64,000 bases of DNA from Tupaia tana (GCA_026018925.1 JAKSZU010000012.1:45126858-45190857); one strand, 5' to 3'; positions 46,801-58,783 are shown, counted from the first letter of the stretch. Numbers and translations: made by a program. The notes: a model not told the origin generated them from the letters alone.

Positions 46801-48450
46801 AACACACCATCCATCAGATGACTAGAAATCACTGCAAGCTCACAAGAAATATGGGAAAGCAAGAAAATACCTCTCCTCCAAGGGAAAAGAATAACTCCTC
46901 TTCATCCACAGACAGTTCAATGAAAATCATGGAAATGTCTGATAAAGAATTTAGAATATTCATAATGACAAAGCTAACAGAGATGGAAGAGAAGAGAGAC
47001 AATGAACTACAGAAGAGAGGGAGAAAGGAGCTGACTAGTTCTAAGAGGTTAGGAAATTCTTACAAGATCTAAAAGAGGAAATACACACTTTTAAAAAGAA
47101 TCAAATGGACCTGTTAGAGATGAAGGCTGTAATACAGGAAGTCAAAACCTCCCTTGAAAGTATTAAAAGCAGACTAGATCATACAGAAAATTGAATCTCA
47201 GACTTAGAAGAGAAAATCCCTGGCCTAGAAAAAAATCCACCACAAAGACTGAGAAAATTGCCCCCCAAAATGAAAATAATATACAAGAAATACTACATAC
47301 CATCAAACGTCCAAACATCCATATAATTGTTATCCCAGAAGGTGAAGAGACTCATAAGGGCATTGATAATCTATTCCATGAAATCCTGAAAGAAAACTTT
47401 CCAAATCTAGAGGAGCACTCAAACATCCAATCCCAAGTCATACAAAGGACCCCAAATAGAATCAACCCTAGAAGATCTTTTCCAAGACACATTATATAGC
47501 CAGATTGACCAAAACCAAAGGCAAAGACAAGATACTAAGATTGGCAAGAGAGAAATGGCAAGTTACCTACAAAGGAAATTCCATCAGGCTAACAGGAGAC
47601 CTCTCATCAGAAACAATGTGAGCGAGGAAAGAATGAGAAAATATATTCAAAGAGTTAAAGGAAAAGCAATTTCAACCAAGGATACTGTACCTGGCAAGAT
47701 TATCCTTCATATGGAAAGAAAAGACAAGAACATTCTCAGACAAACAAAACCTGAAAGAATTTACCAACACTAGACCAGCTCTCCAAGAAATTCTCAAGGG
47801 AGCTATACCAGGAAAATTAAATACAGACACGCAGAAGTAAGAGTTCAAAAACTAAAAAAATGGCCAGCTTAATCATAGGGAACAGTCTGGAGTTGAATAT
47901 TATATCCCAGAATTTAACTGGGAAGATCAAACCACAACAGAAGATAAATTAAGTACATGAGACTGATCTGGTGAAATAGCATTTTATGACTTTTGACTAA
48001 AACATTGCTGATTTTCTTCTAGGCTTTGTTTTCCTGTTTTAAGGATTTTTGTCCTGTCTTGAGCTGCCTGTAGGTTCATGTATCCACTATTCTAACAGAA
48101 TCTTAACCTGTTTCCTGGCTTGAAGTGTTCCTTAGCATTTCTTTAATTTATTAAAGTTAAAACTGCTTTTCTTGAAATTACCAGCTGAACTCGCTATGGA
48201 AAGTAGTTAGATTATTTAAGAAATTTTGCGATCAATAAAATGTGTGTGTGTGGGGGGAGGAATGAAAAACAACTGTAGACACCAGAGCTAGGGTGGGAGG
48301 AGGATGGATGGAAAGGGGCAGTGGGTCAGAAATAGGAAAATTGTTGATGATAATATGTATGATTAAGCCACTATGCAGTATATTCTAGATGAGAAATACA
48401 TTTTATATGTGTGACAATGCTCAGGAAATGAATGTAAATAATTTTTTTTT
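46801..48450 (+). mobile_element. HAL1-like half-L1 (ORF1 only)
   Basis: ORF1 begins at ATG 46851 (MGKQENTSPPREKN) with a coiled coil, then 47191-47499 encodes RPNIHIIVIPEGEETHKGID and NLFHEILKENFPNLEE (RRM). The C-terminal domain (47555-47830) is broken. No ORF2 follows; instead about 600 bp of 3' sequence ends in an A/T-rich tail at 48440. This is the HAL1 plan. Frameshifted and inactive. Confidence 0.75.
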
Positions 48451-48461
48451 AATCAGGAAAA

Positions 48462-48547
48462 AAAAACTCATGGAAATACGTGTAATGGGAAAGCTATGTA
48501 TGAATTTTAAAAAGTTTTTGTACCAAAATAAATTCATACTTTAATTG
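48462..48547. mobile_element. Second MITE-like copy
   Basis: Shares AAACTCATGGAAAT and TACCAAAATAAATTCATACT spacing with 20453-20575. The right inverted end is missing. Confidence 0.45.
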
Positions 48548-48649
48548 TAAAAAAATAAAAGGAAAGAGAAGAAAAAAGAAAAAGAAAAAAACTCCTGAAA
48601 TTTGGAGCCTATGAGGGAAGAAGAGAAATGAACACCAGAAAATGACACT

Positions 48650-48875
48650 TAAAAATTTTTATTGGCATATAATAGTTGTACATATTTATGGGGTACAATA
48701 TGATTTCAGTACAAGAACGCAATGTATAATGATTAAATCAGAATGATTAGCATATTTATCATCTCAACTATTTCTTATTATTTTGTGTTGGGAACATTCA
48801 AAAGCTTCTTTTCTAGGTATTCTGAGATTTACAATAAACTTGTTGACTATGACTACCCTTTTCTGTGCTTTGTGG
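48650..48875 (-). mobile_element. Old L1 3' UTR
   Basis: TTGTACATATTTATGGGGTA, TTGTGTTGGGAACATTCAAA: reverse of the L1MA/L1MB-type 3' UTR. Confidence 0.75.
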
Positions 48876-49456
48876 GAAAAAAAAAAAAAGAAAGAAATAG
48901 CAGTTCACTGATACTTATTAGAGCACAGTAAAGAACACTTGACTCAGAACCATTGGAATAGGGACCACTGCAATGGGCTCTGGCAGTGCAGAGAGAGATT
49001 GGGCTCAACTCTGAATACAGCATGGGTGAGTAGGAATTTATAGCCAAGGAGTGGGATGAGGGTCAATGGATGGAAAAATTATTAGGAGGAAGCATCAGAG
49101 ATGAGGATTCTGGATAAACCTACCTAACAGGATTCTTCCTGAAGAAGGCCAGAGTGAGCAGATATTTCCTGGGGGGAGGGGGGTAGCAGAAAAACCTAAT
49201 CCGATATCAAGGATTGATTGGGGGCTCTGGTGAACTGACTTAGCAAGATTCATTTTTAAAACTGAATTTTACAAAGACACTCACAGTTGGGCCTAGGAGA
49301 AGGTTGAGCCTGCCTAAAGTTTGGGTAAGCAAAGAACCTTTGTCAACTCTCAAATAGCTCTTAGTTTCCTTTACAGGTGTCTTGCCCTGCTACAGTCTCA
49401 ACCCCTAAATAAGTGTCATAGTGGTCGATGATGTTAAAGCAAAGTTAGGGGCATGG

Positions 49457-49712
49457 AGATCAGCAAATGGCATCATGGTTAAATCACGGGATTCCCACAC
49501 AGACAACTGTGGTTTGAATCCTGGACCTGGCAGCTTGAAACACACCAGGCACATGTGCGTGCATGCCCAAAATCCTGAGAGGAGACTGGAGGAGAAAGGA
49601 TTGTGGCATGGCCATCCCCCCACACACACCCCGGGTGAAAGAGACTGACACTTTCTGTCTCTGTGGGGAGTGCGTGCATCCTATATCAAAAGTCTCTTGG
49701 AAAAAAAAAAAA
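49457..49712 (+). mobile_element. SINE, older long form
   Basis: Head GATCAGCAAATGGCATCATGG, full body. Diverged duplications (AAAGTTAGGGGCATGGA / AAAGTTGGAAGCATGAA). Confidence 0.83.
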
Positions 49713-49869
49713 GTTGGAAGCATGAACATGAAAGGAAAGCACCTTAACCAGAGGAGGGAGAGCTTGTTGTACTCTGTCCAACCCTAGAGACCTGGATCTA
49801 TTCTGGACACTGACCTGGTGAAGCACAGCCTACAGATGAATAACTAGGACCGTGAGCACTGGAGCTTTC

Positions 49870-50060
49870 TCTCCAAGCTAGCACTTCTGAATGCCTACTC
49901 TATTGCCAGCCTTGTTCTGGGCACTTTTCCATACATTATCTCCTCATTATAAGCAATTAGGTTTTATCTCTTTTTTTTTTTTTTTCCTGATGAACAGAGG
50001 ATAAGTAACCTGTCAATATTACACAGTTAGAAATAATACGGAACTGGAATCATACTTCAT
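49870..50060 (+). mobile_element. MIR fragment
   Basis: CTACTCTATTGCCAGCCTTG, TTTTCCATACATTATCTCC, and AGAGGATAAGTAACCTG. A T run sits at 49972-49985. Confidence 0.6.
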
Positions 50061-50061
50061 G

Positions 50062-50930
50062 TCTTCACAGGAAGAATGACTTAAGGGACCAGGGAAGATA
50101 CATGAAGAAAAGATGAATTGTTTTCAAATAGCAGAGAGGCTACTCTATAAAAACAAATGGATCAGACTTACCCTTGGGTTTTACCTCGATGATTAGCCAT
50201 ATCTCCGATTCTGCATGTCCAAAACCAACAACTTGCCCTATAAAATCAGCTGCTTCTCCTAACTCTTATTTCAGTAACCTTTTGAGTGTCTCTGTGTTCC
50301 AGACACTGTGTTGAGGACACAAAAGTGAGCCTTAGCAGATGTGACCCTACCGTCACACAGTTCAGCGTCTGGTACACTATATATGTAATATTACAGTGTA
50401 GAGATATTAGAAATTGATTTCTGACTGTAATACACAGCAGGAGAAATTACAGGTAGAGACTGGCATTAAGAAGGCCATGATGGAATTCTCTACATAAATG
50501 CAATGAGGAAGCCCCCTATTTAATGGGCACTGCCACCCTCCCATGCCAGATTCCTTGGAGACAAAAGTGGGACCTGAAAGACGGATTTCCTGTGAGATTA
50601 GGGAACTCTCTTTAATGAGTGTTTAAAATTGAAGTGGAATGCAAATATGAGTTTGAGAAGAAAACACACATTTAGGGTTTAGAGAACCCTTGCCAAGAGG
50701 AAATTGGGAAATGCAGGTCTCTATAGCAAAGGGGAGAAAGTCCAGAGGGTTTCAAATAGTTTACTCCAGCATTCAATAAAAACAATTTTTAAATGTAGAC
50801 TTTTAAATGTCTTTCATCATTTAAGTTATTACAAATAATGTAAATTTCAGTGTGCTGTAACTTTTGACATTCTAAAACTCTCACATCACTCTTGTAAGTG
50901 TACCCAGTGGAATCAAAATACCACAGCAAT
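50062..50930. other. No recognised gene
   Basis: Intergenic. 50270-50400 is weakly L2-like. 50572-50615 is repeated at 54053-54096. Confidence 0.4.
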
Positions 50931-50934
50931 TTTG

Positions 50935-51150
50935 GGCCAAATGATGTACAGCAGTAAAACACGATGATCTCCAGGGCATAGCCACATGGGAAGGGTGCCA
51001 GCCCACATTCAGAGACCTCCCTGAGCATGCAGGGTGTCCAGGCCCATGATCTGGCCTGGCTGGGGTTAGAGGTGTGTCACAGCCTCAAGACTGTGTTGGG
51101 AGTATTGTATTTCTTCTCTCTCCTTCATGGAATAAATAAAAACTTGGAAA
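50935..51150 (+). mobile_element. Second SINE-like family (older)
   Basis: GGGCCAAATGATGTACAGCA start, CCACATGGGAAGGGTGCCAG middle, ATGGAATAAATAAAAACTTGG end. Aligns with 58348-58575 and ends in an A run. Confidence 0.6.
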
Positions 51151-51210
51151 AAAAACCCAACTTAACAGTTTGTTACCCATCTTCATCTATGGTAGAAATA
51201 CATGAATGAA

Positions 51211-51600
51211 AGCCAGCCCTGTAATACAGTGGGTTCAGTGCTGTATATAGGGGCCTAGATCCTTTATGGCTGACTGTGGTTCAAATATCAGCCCCAGGTG
51301 ATTTGAAAAACACACTAGGCATGCCTCAAATCCTAAAGAGATGGAGGAAAAGGAGTTACAAGGGGATTGTTGTGGGTCTCTCTCTCTCTCACACACACAT
51401 GTGCCTCCTTTTTTTTAATTTAACTTTATTTATTTACTTATTTTAATTTGACCAGAGAGAGAGGGAGAGAAAGGGAGAAAGGGAAAGTGAGAAAGCAAGC
51501 CACCAGGTCTGGAACTCAAACCATATGACAGAGGAGTCCAGCACCCTTCACCATGCCACCTGCCGGTCCCTAGCACACGTGCCTTCAGGCAATTAAAAAA
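51211..51600 (+). mobile_element. Old SINE interrupted by a short SINE
   Basis: 5' part 51211-51415 (GGTTCAAATATC B box), resumes about 51575 with CACGTGCCTTCAGGCAATT after the insertion. Confidence 0.7.
51416..51571 (-). mobile_element. SINE, short form, nested
   Basis: Reverse short form inside the older SINE. Confidence 0.8.
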
Positions 51601-52124
51601 AAAAAAAACAGTATATGAATGCGCTCTTCTTTAACAAAACAATTTTACAGCATTCCTTTTTCTATGTTCTACTTCAATTTTATCCTAATAGAACATGCTG
51701 ATAGTATGAATTGATTATTCTATCGCTTCTGGAACTGAACGTGGGTACCCTGCTATGAACCTGCAATTAGTCCAAGGGATGCTTGACTATAGCCCCAGAG
51801 AGGGAAGTTGCCAACATCTGCCTTTGCTCCAGGATGGACTTTAAAACCCGCTATGTGCAAGCACAGCAGTCGTCCACAGGCAGGTCCATGGTCCACGTGT
51901 GGCACAGAAGATCCTAGGCCCCCCGGGTTTGTGGATAGAAGGAGAGAAGAGTCAGTGCTGAGCAACGAGGTGCACACCCAGGGGGGTTGTGCCAAGGACA
52001 TTGTGGACTGGAGACACAGCTTTTTTGACTAATGCTGCAGGTGGTGAATGGACCAGGGCAGGGCAGGTCCTGGTTTTTCTCGACACCTCCAGCTTGCCCT
52101 CGGTGATGGTTTCTTTTTTTTCTT

Positions 52125-52319
52125 TTTCTTCTATTTTTTAGTACCATTTTTATTGTGAAATATAGCACACATCTAGAAGAGTGCACAAAACAGTTTGTTA
52201 GTTTGTCAAAAATACCTCCCAGGTCAAGAAATAAGCTTCACGAGCCCCTCCTGTGCATCACTCTCAATGTCCCCAGTCACCACCTCTCACAAAGTAGGTG
52301 TCCCCCAATACACACTATA

Positions 52320-52330
<11 letters not shown>
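52125..52330 (-). mobile_element. Old L1 3' end
   Basis: TTTTTATTGTGAAATATAGC and CAAAACAGTTTG resemble L1ME-type 3' UTR in reverse. Confidence 0.4.

Positions 52331-52353
<23 letters not shown>
52322..52353. repeat. TG microsatellite
   Basis: GTGT tract of about 30 bp. Confidence 0.92.
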
Positions 52354-52354
<1 letters not shown>

Positions 52355-52368
52355 CATGCATATAAAAT

Positions 52369-52602
52369 GGGCTGACCAATAGTCTAGTGGTTAAGGGAAT
52401 CAGACCCCACATGGCCCATCAGGTTTGGAATTCCCTCCCTAGGGAGGGCTTGAGGATTTCCTTTGGCCAAAATTCCAACAGGATGGACGAATGGAGAAGG
52501 AATTGCTACATGACCACACCCCACTGTGGGGGGGTGCTTTTTCTATTTCTTTCCATCTTTTCTAAGGAGCGCATGTGCCCTCTGGCAATTAAAAAAAAAA
52601 AG
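52369..52602 (+). mobile_element. SINE, old long form
   Basis: GGGCTGACCAATAGTCTAGTGG head. Ends CTCTGGCAATTAAAAAA rather than the usual block. Confidence 0.75.
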
Positions 52603-52675
52603 ATGGTAATTGTTTTATTGCTTACATAATTTTATCACCCACATACCTCCCTAAATACATTATAGTTTGGCCTGC

Positions 52676-52678
<3 letters not shown>

Positions 52679-52709
<31 letters not shown>
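52679..52709. repeat. TG microsatellite
   Basis: GTGT tract of about 30 bp. Confidence 0.92.
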
Positions 52710-52711
<2 letters not shown>

Positions 52712-52829
52712 CCTACAGCCTGCTCTTGGGTCTGGCATCTTTCACTCAAAATTGTATTTATGAGATTCAATTGTGCTGTGTGTGTGGTTGTAGTTCCTTC
52801 ATTTCATTGCTGCTGTTCGTTTTATGAAT

Positions 52830-54180
52830 GTTTGGCAATTTGATTTATTCTGCTGCTGATGGACGTTTGGGAATTGAGCTGTTTCCAGATTTTTGCTATT
52901 ATAAATAATGCTGCTATGAACAACTTTAGCCCTCACAACAGCTCTCGAAAGAGTGTATTGTCTCTTTTTATGAATGAGGACAACAGTTCAGGAAGATGAT
53001 TATGATTAAGATTGTGAAGCCAAAGGCAGTACAAGCTAATTGCAGGCTGTGGCTCCTGAGCTCATGAGACCTGAGGAGATTTTGCAATCTGTCGGTGTGG
53101 AAATCAATAGAGAAGAGAGTGCTGAAGTTGGCAGGATCTCCCGTGGAGTACCTCTAGTCACCACCATATGTCACGGACTGGCCCTCTTTATGCTTGTCTA
53201 TGTTTGTTTGAATGACTTTCATTAAGGTTTAATTCTGTCTAACCACATTTTAAATGTACAGTTGTATGAACTTAGGCTAATATATGCACCCATGTAACCA
53301 CCACCCTAATCAAGGTACAGAACACTTCCATTGCCTTAGAAATGTCCCTCCTTCTGCTCTATAGTCAAATGGCATCATGCATAACATACTGTTGTGTCTC
53401 TCCTTTCCCTCGGCATTATGGTTTTGAGATCTACCCATGTGTAGAAATCAGTAGTTGGTTCCTTTATTATTACTGAGTAGTAGTATATATGTACTATATA
53501 TATTGTATAAATATACCACAATTTGCTTGTTCATTCACCATCTGGATTATTGCTAGTGTGGAGGGCTTTAGTTTTACTTGTTTTTGTTTGTTTTTTTGTT
53601 TGTTTGTGGGTTTTTGTTTGTTTGTTTGTTTGTTTTTGACCAGAGGGTATGCACACTTGCCAGAGAGAGACAGAGAAAAAGAGGGAGAAAGTACCTCCCC
53701 AACGGGGCATGGTCACGTTGCAATCCCTCCTACATCTCTCCTTCCTTTCAGGATTTGGTTCATTCAAAAACATGCCCTAAATGTTTTCTAAGCCTCTGGG
53801 ACTGGGATCGAACTGTGCAGTCAGCCATGTGGGATCCGGCTCCTTTAACCACTAGGCAACAGGGCCAGCCCAAGCCTCTATGAATACATTCACAGACAAG
53901 TATTTTTGCAGATATGTTTTCATTTCTCTTGGATAAATACCTAGGAATGGAACTGCCAGGTCCTGTGGCCAACATATTTAACATTCTAAGATTTTGCAGG
54001 ACAGTTTTCTATCACATTCTCACTGTAGTTTATTAGTTCCACTTGCTCCACAGCCTGAAAGGTGGATTTCCTGTGAGATGAGGAAATTCTCTTTAATTTT
54101 CCAAGGTAGTTTCCAAGGTGATTGTACCATATCATTTTCTCACTGCAGTTTATGAGATCCACTTGCTCCACAGCCTCCCT
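52830..54180 (-). mobile_element. Old L1 (L1ME-type) 3' region, split by a SINE
   Basis: GACGTTTGGGAATTGAGCTG, AAATAATGCTGCTATGAAC, CCACCACCCTAATCAAGGTA, then ATACCTAGGAATGGAACTGC after the SINE at 53637-53872. The segment 54008-54054 is repeated at 54130-54175. Confidence 0.7.
53637..53872 (-). mobile_element. SINE, old form
   Basis: Reverse copy with ATCGAACTGTGCAG B-box region and AGGCAACAGGGCCAGCCC head. Preceded by a (GTTT)n tract at 53577-53634. Confidence 0.75.
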
Positions 54181-55640
54181 ACTTCACAAGGAACACCCCA
54201 ACACACATACATACACACACACATACGTACTTGGATTGCCTCCCTTGCCCTGAGGACTTCAGCCACATCAGCTGCCCTCAACTCTGCTCTCCTCCACCTC
54301 CTCAGCTCAACAAGATTCCAGCTCCCTGCACCGTAGGGAGACAGAAAGTAGGTGACCCTGAGGCTCAACCCTTGGTGGGTCCCTTCTCTCATGGCTTACT
54401 TTTCTTCTTGTAGTCCAGTGGCTGAACTGAGTTGCTTTTTGGGGGTCTAGTTTTACTGTTGTTTACGGAAGGAGGGCTAATTCTACACCCGTTACTCCAT
54501 CATAGCTGATAACAGAAGCTTTCTGTGCTTTTATGTGGGAAGTCTATGTGTCGAAGTCTCAAAGACTTACTCTGGCTTCTTGTTGCCATGGCAGAGACTT
54601 GTTGATACAAACTCCAAAACATGCAGAAGGAAGGTTAGTGGGAGAGTGCCTGTTTACTAATTTGCAGGGGAGAATAAAAGTCATCAGACCAAAGTTCTCC
54701 TGTGAGTGTTACCCATGTCATCTCCACAAGCTGGGCCCATGAGTGAAATTGTAACCAGGAGCTCTTTTACTGAGGATGTATCATGAGGAATCACTGTCAA
54801 GAAGAGCTAGGGCTAGCCTGGCTGTAACCCAGCATGTTCTCTAAGGCACAATGGGAGCCACATCTCATCAGAAGGAACAATGGTATCAATATGAGGTGTT
54901 AGAGAAATGATTGATGGCATGGAGCCATGACAGCCTGATACATCTGATTTATAACTGGGAGAATTTTGCCAATAGATCTCAAATACTTGAAACCCATCAG
55001 CCATAACTCCTTGCATTCATCTCCAACCAAAAACAGCAACTTTCCCTTGGAATAGGAAATACTTCAAGTTTGGTGGTTAAAATTCATTCTCCCCCATGTA
55101 ACCTTTTGATAGAAATTGCCAGCATTTGTCTCTCTGCCTTTCCTTTTGCTTTGACAAGGGACCTTCCATATCTCTATTCTGATCCCTCACAAGTGACCTC
55201 AGAGTTGAGCTCCCAGATGGCATTCCTGTCTTCCATTTTCTTCATTTCTAGGTTTTTGGGAGCACCTCTTTGTAACTCCAGGTATTGAAGGGTCTCGAGC
55301 ACATGAATTCTTTGCCGCATTCCATCTAAGTCTAACTTCCATTATGGAATAATTTGTCTGCCTCTGGGGCTGTCCTACTTTCTCTGTTTTTTGTCCTACT
55401 TTCCTGTTTCTTTTCTGCCCTGGCTAAAGGAGACATTGTACAAGGAATGCCAACTCAAGATGAGTCACTGAACTGTGATCCTTCCATCTCAGCTCTGTGA
55501 CTTTCAATTCATGCATCCTCGCATTTGAAATGTCACAGTTGGTGGCTTAGAGAAAAGTTAACTGCATTTGGTTCTACAAAATCAGAGCATGTAGGACAAC
55601 TGGAAGGTGTTTGGTAGATAAAGCTCTGCTAATCTTTGTT
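54180..55640. other. No recognised gene
   Basis: Intergenic, upstream of INCENP. No repeats I can name; short ORFs only. Confidence 0.4.
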
Positions 55641-55970
55641 TGCCAGGGCCGCTTTAATGAGTACCACCAATTGGTACTGGCTCACATAACAGGCCCTTGT
55701 AGTCTCTCAGTTCTGGAGACCAGAAGTCTGAGATCAAGGTGTGGGCAGCATTAATTCCCTAACAGGCGTGAGGGACAATCGGCTCCATGCCGCTTTCCCG
55801 GCTTCTGGTGGTTGGTGGTGATCTTTGCTGTATCCAGATCTTTGCCTTCATGTTCATGTAAACCAGGTGGCTCAAGGTCCCTTCACCTCTGAAGACAAAT
55901 TCTTTCAGCAGTTGGGGGAATGGAAGTATAATCTCTTAATTTAGAGCTGAACCACAAACTGTGGGCCCAC
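55640..55970 (-). mobile_element. MaLR-type LTR (MLT1/MST)
   Basis: Reverse of the LTR 3' end: TTGCCAGGGCCGCTTTAATG, TCAGTTCTGGAGACCAGAAG, GAGATCAAGGTGTGGGCAGC. Solo LTR, no internal genes. Confidence 0.65.
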
Positions 55971-56154
55971 CAGGGGGCAGTAACTGCCTGCATTTGGATC
56001 TGCTGCCTTTTAAACTGGGTGTGGGAGGAATCTTTATCGTGTTAGGGGAACAAACAAATGGGGCTGGAGAGAAAAAAGAACTTTTTAGTTTTCCCCTCCT
56101 TACCAAGCTACTCTACACCAAAGCCATGGCCATTAAGAGTAATACAAGTTAATT

Positions 56155-56328
56155 TTTTAAAGAATCATTTTATTTAATTATATTTATTATTATTATTTTC
56201 CAGTTTGATCAGAGAGAGACAGAGGGGGTAGAGGGGAGTGGTAAAGCAGCCACCAGGTCCAGGACTTGAACCGTGTTTAGCCATGTGGGAGTCCAGTGCC
56301 TTTAACCACCACACCACCTGCTAGCCCC
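56155..56328 (-). mobile_element. SINE, short form
   Basis: Reverse short form with TCCAGTTTGATCAGAGAG end and ACCTGCTAGCCCCC head. First of two in a row. Confidence 0.85.
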
Positions 56329-56485
56329 CAAAATAAACTTTTTTTAAGAATTATATTTATTTAATTTTATTTATTACTATTATCTTATTTGACTAGAGAG
56401 AGAGAGCAAGCTGCCAGGTCCAGGACTCAAACTGTGGTCAGCCATGTGGGAGTCCAACACCTTAACCACCACCTGCCAGCCCCCA
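56329..56485 (-). mobile_element. SINE, short form (tandem neighbour)
   Basis: Second reverse short form, directly adjacent. Both are followed by CCCCCAAAAT-A/G-AA. Confidence 0.85.
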
Positions 56486-56579
56486 AAATGAAATTTTTTG
56501 TTTTTTGTTTTTTGTTTTTCTGCATCGTCCTGAATTTTCCCAGCTTTGACCCTGTACCCACAAGGAACCATCTCTTGTT

Positions 56580-56665
56580 CCATATATATATTATATACTA
56601 TATATTACATATTATATATTATATATACATATATGTGTGTATTTATATGTGTATATATAACAATA
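56580..56665. repeat. TA-rich microsatellite
   Basis: TATATA and TGTG alternations. Confidence 0.85.
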
Positions 56666-56676
56666 TACATGTATGT

Positions 56677-56820
56677 ATTTTTTTTTAGAGATACAGATTT
56701 TTGCTACAGAGTGTGTGTGTGCTCTCTGGAGAGACAGAGTCAGAAAGTGAGAAATCCCCCCCCCCCCAGGGGGGATGGCCGCATCGCAACCCCTTCTCCA
56801 TTCTCTTCTTAGAATCTTGG

Positions 56821-56857
<37 letters not shown>

Positions 56858-56951
56858 CAGCATGAGTTTTAAGCTGCCGGGCCTGGGACTCAAACCACAG
56901 TCTATTACATGGGAGTCCAGTGATGCAACCATTACATCATCTGCTGGTCCC
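56677..56951 (-). mobile_element. SINE with internal CA expansion
   Basis: Reverse long form. CA tract at 56822-56853 at the same internal position as in the copy at 24133. C run at 56756-56768. Confidence 0.85.
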
Positions 56952-57279
56952 GTTCCTGATATGTTAAACGTGGAAATCATTGACTCATTAAGTCACAGAA
57001 TTTCAGACCTAGAGGAGACTCTTTGCAATGGAGAGAACAGTCCAGAGCAGGCGCTAGCTCTAGGTCACATGGCAAGTTAGTGGCAGGGCCAGGAGCAGAA
57101 ACCATCACAGTCTATTTTCTCAGCTGAATTATGAAAGGTGATCTCTGAACTTCCTTTAAGCCTGAGTCTAATTATCTGGCCTTGATTATCTGACCAGAGA
57201 TTTCTGCTCCCCCATGACGGATTTAACTAAGCATTAAATTGTTCTCAGGCCCAGCCTTGTGTTGCTGTCAGTAGTAAAC

Positions 57280-57505
57280 TGAACTGAAGTGCTGGAAGCC
57301 ACATGGCTAACCACGGTTCAGAACCCTGGGTTGACCTAAAAACAAGCAGGGCACATGTCCCTGTGCCCAGAATCCTGAGAGATGAAGGGCTGGGGGAAGG
57401 AGATTGCGGCATGATGACACCTAGCCCAGGGTGTTACTCTCTCTGTCGCTCTCTTGTGTACGTGCAAGTGTTCTGTACCATGAATAAAACAAGTAAATGT
57501 TTTTA
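57280..57505 (+). mobile_element. SINE, old form
   Basis: Diverged head. ATGGCTAACCACGGTTCAGAA and AGGAGATTGCGGCATGATG recognisable. Confidence 0.65.
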
Positions 57506-57731
57506 AAAATTGTGCTCGGTTGACTTTTTGAATATTTAGAACTGAATTATTCAAAACTTTCTTCATCACAATGAGATTTAATTAAATCTATTATCTCAAA
57601 TTACATCTTAGATTAAATCCATTAAAATAATGGTCCTATTGATTTTTGGATTTCAGAGTAGAAAAAATCTATAAAAAAAATGTTTGGGCATCTACACTGG
57701 GTTCATCTTACTGAGTAAAATGTATGCTTTT

Positions 57732-57914
57732 CGGGCGCATGTGCGTGCGTGCCCAAGATCCCGAGAGGAGAATGGAGGAGAAGGGATTGCGGCGTGGCCA
57801 TCCCCCCTGGGGGGGTGATTTCCTGCTTTCTATCTCTCTGTCTCTCTCTGTCTGTCTGGCGAGCGCACGCGCCCTATAGCAAAAACCTCTCCAAAAAAAA
57901 AAAAAAAAGAAAAA
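57732..57914 (+). mobile_element. Young SINE, 5'-truncated with target-site duplication
   Basis: Starts at CGGGCGCATGTGCG in the middle of the element (no tRNA-like head). Otherwise intact. Flanked by AAAATGTATGCTTTT at 57717-57731 and 57915-57929. Confidence 0.93.
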
Positions 57915-58347
57915 AAAATGTATGCTTTTATTTGAAACCTACCACTTGGTATTGTTCTACTATTATATAAAAAGAGACATTTTAACTGAAAAAGTAGAGG
58001 ACACACAATCTCAGACTCTATTACAACAACACAAGAACATTCCTTTATTTAAAAGTCATGCATTGTTCTTTTTTCATTTTATACAAGTCAGTACAATCCT
58101 TGTTACTCACTGAACCCAGCCTACAGATAAGCCTTGAGAACCTTGGAACTGCCAATATTATAAAAGTTCCTCTACAGAGAGTTCTTCTGCCTGTGAATAG
58201 TTTCCTTCAAGAAATGATGAAGGCCAAAAACCTTTCCAGGCCGGGTAAAAGAAAATGGTGAGGCTAGAAAAGTATGTCTTTTAAAATTGGACTTCTAAAG
58301 AACTTCCTGGGAGAAAATTTCCCCCTTTTTTGGAGGGAGGGTGGATG

Positions 58348-58575
58348 GGCCAGACAGTGACACAGTGGTAAAAAGCAAAGCTCTGAAAGGCAGACCCATG
58401 TGGGAAGGTGGCCAGTTCGTGTCCACAGCCCTTCCTGATTGCTCTGGGCACACCTGTGCTAGGGACCTGGGCTGCCAGAAGTTGGGGAATGGTTTGCGGC
58501 ATCAGGACCCTGTCAGGGGTACTATATCTCTGTCTCTGTCTCTCTCACTCATGAAATAAATAAACTTGAAAAGAA
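58348..58575 (+). mobile_element. Second SINE-like family
   Basis: GGGCCAGACAGTGACACAGTGG (A-box-like), GGCCAGTTCGTGTCC (B-box-like), ending CATGAAATAAATAAACTTG. Older relative at 50935. Confidence 0.65.
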
Positions 58576-58783
58576 AAGAGGAGTTCCTTGTGGGAATGCA
58601 AACTTGCTTAATCAGCAAAATATGAGTTAAAACCTAGAGCAAAGGTGTCAACTGGTATTGATGGGCCCCTCAAACTCACATCCAGCAAATAGAGAAAAGG
58701 GCATGGAAGGGATAGGTAATAATCCTAAAGATAAATTGAGAAAACAAAATTCTTTTTTTTAAAATTTTGCTAATGGGCATGTG

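Noticed and set aside
54230-54413. Possible exon with RTSATSAALNSALLHLLSS / plus-strand ORFs
   Set aside because: Short, overlapping in several frames, no recognisable protein and no convincing acceptor/donor pair.
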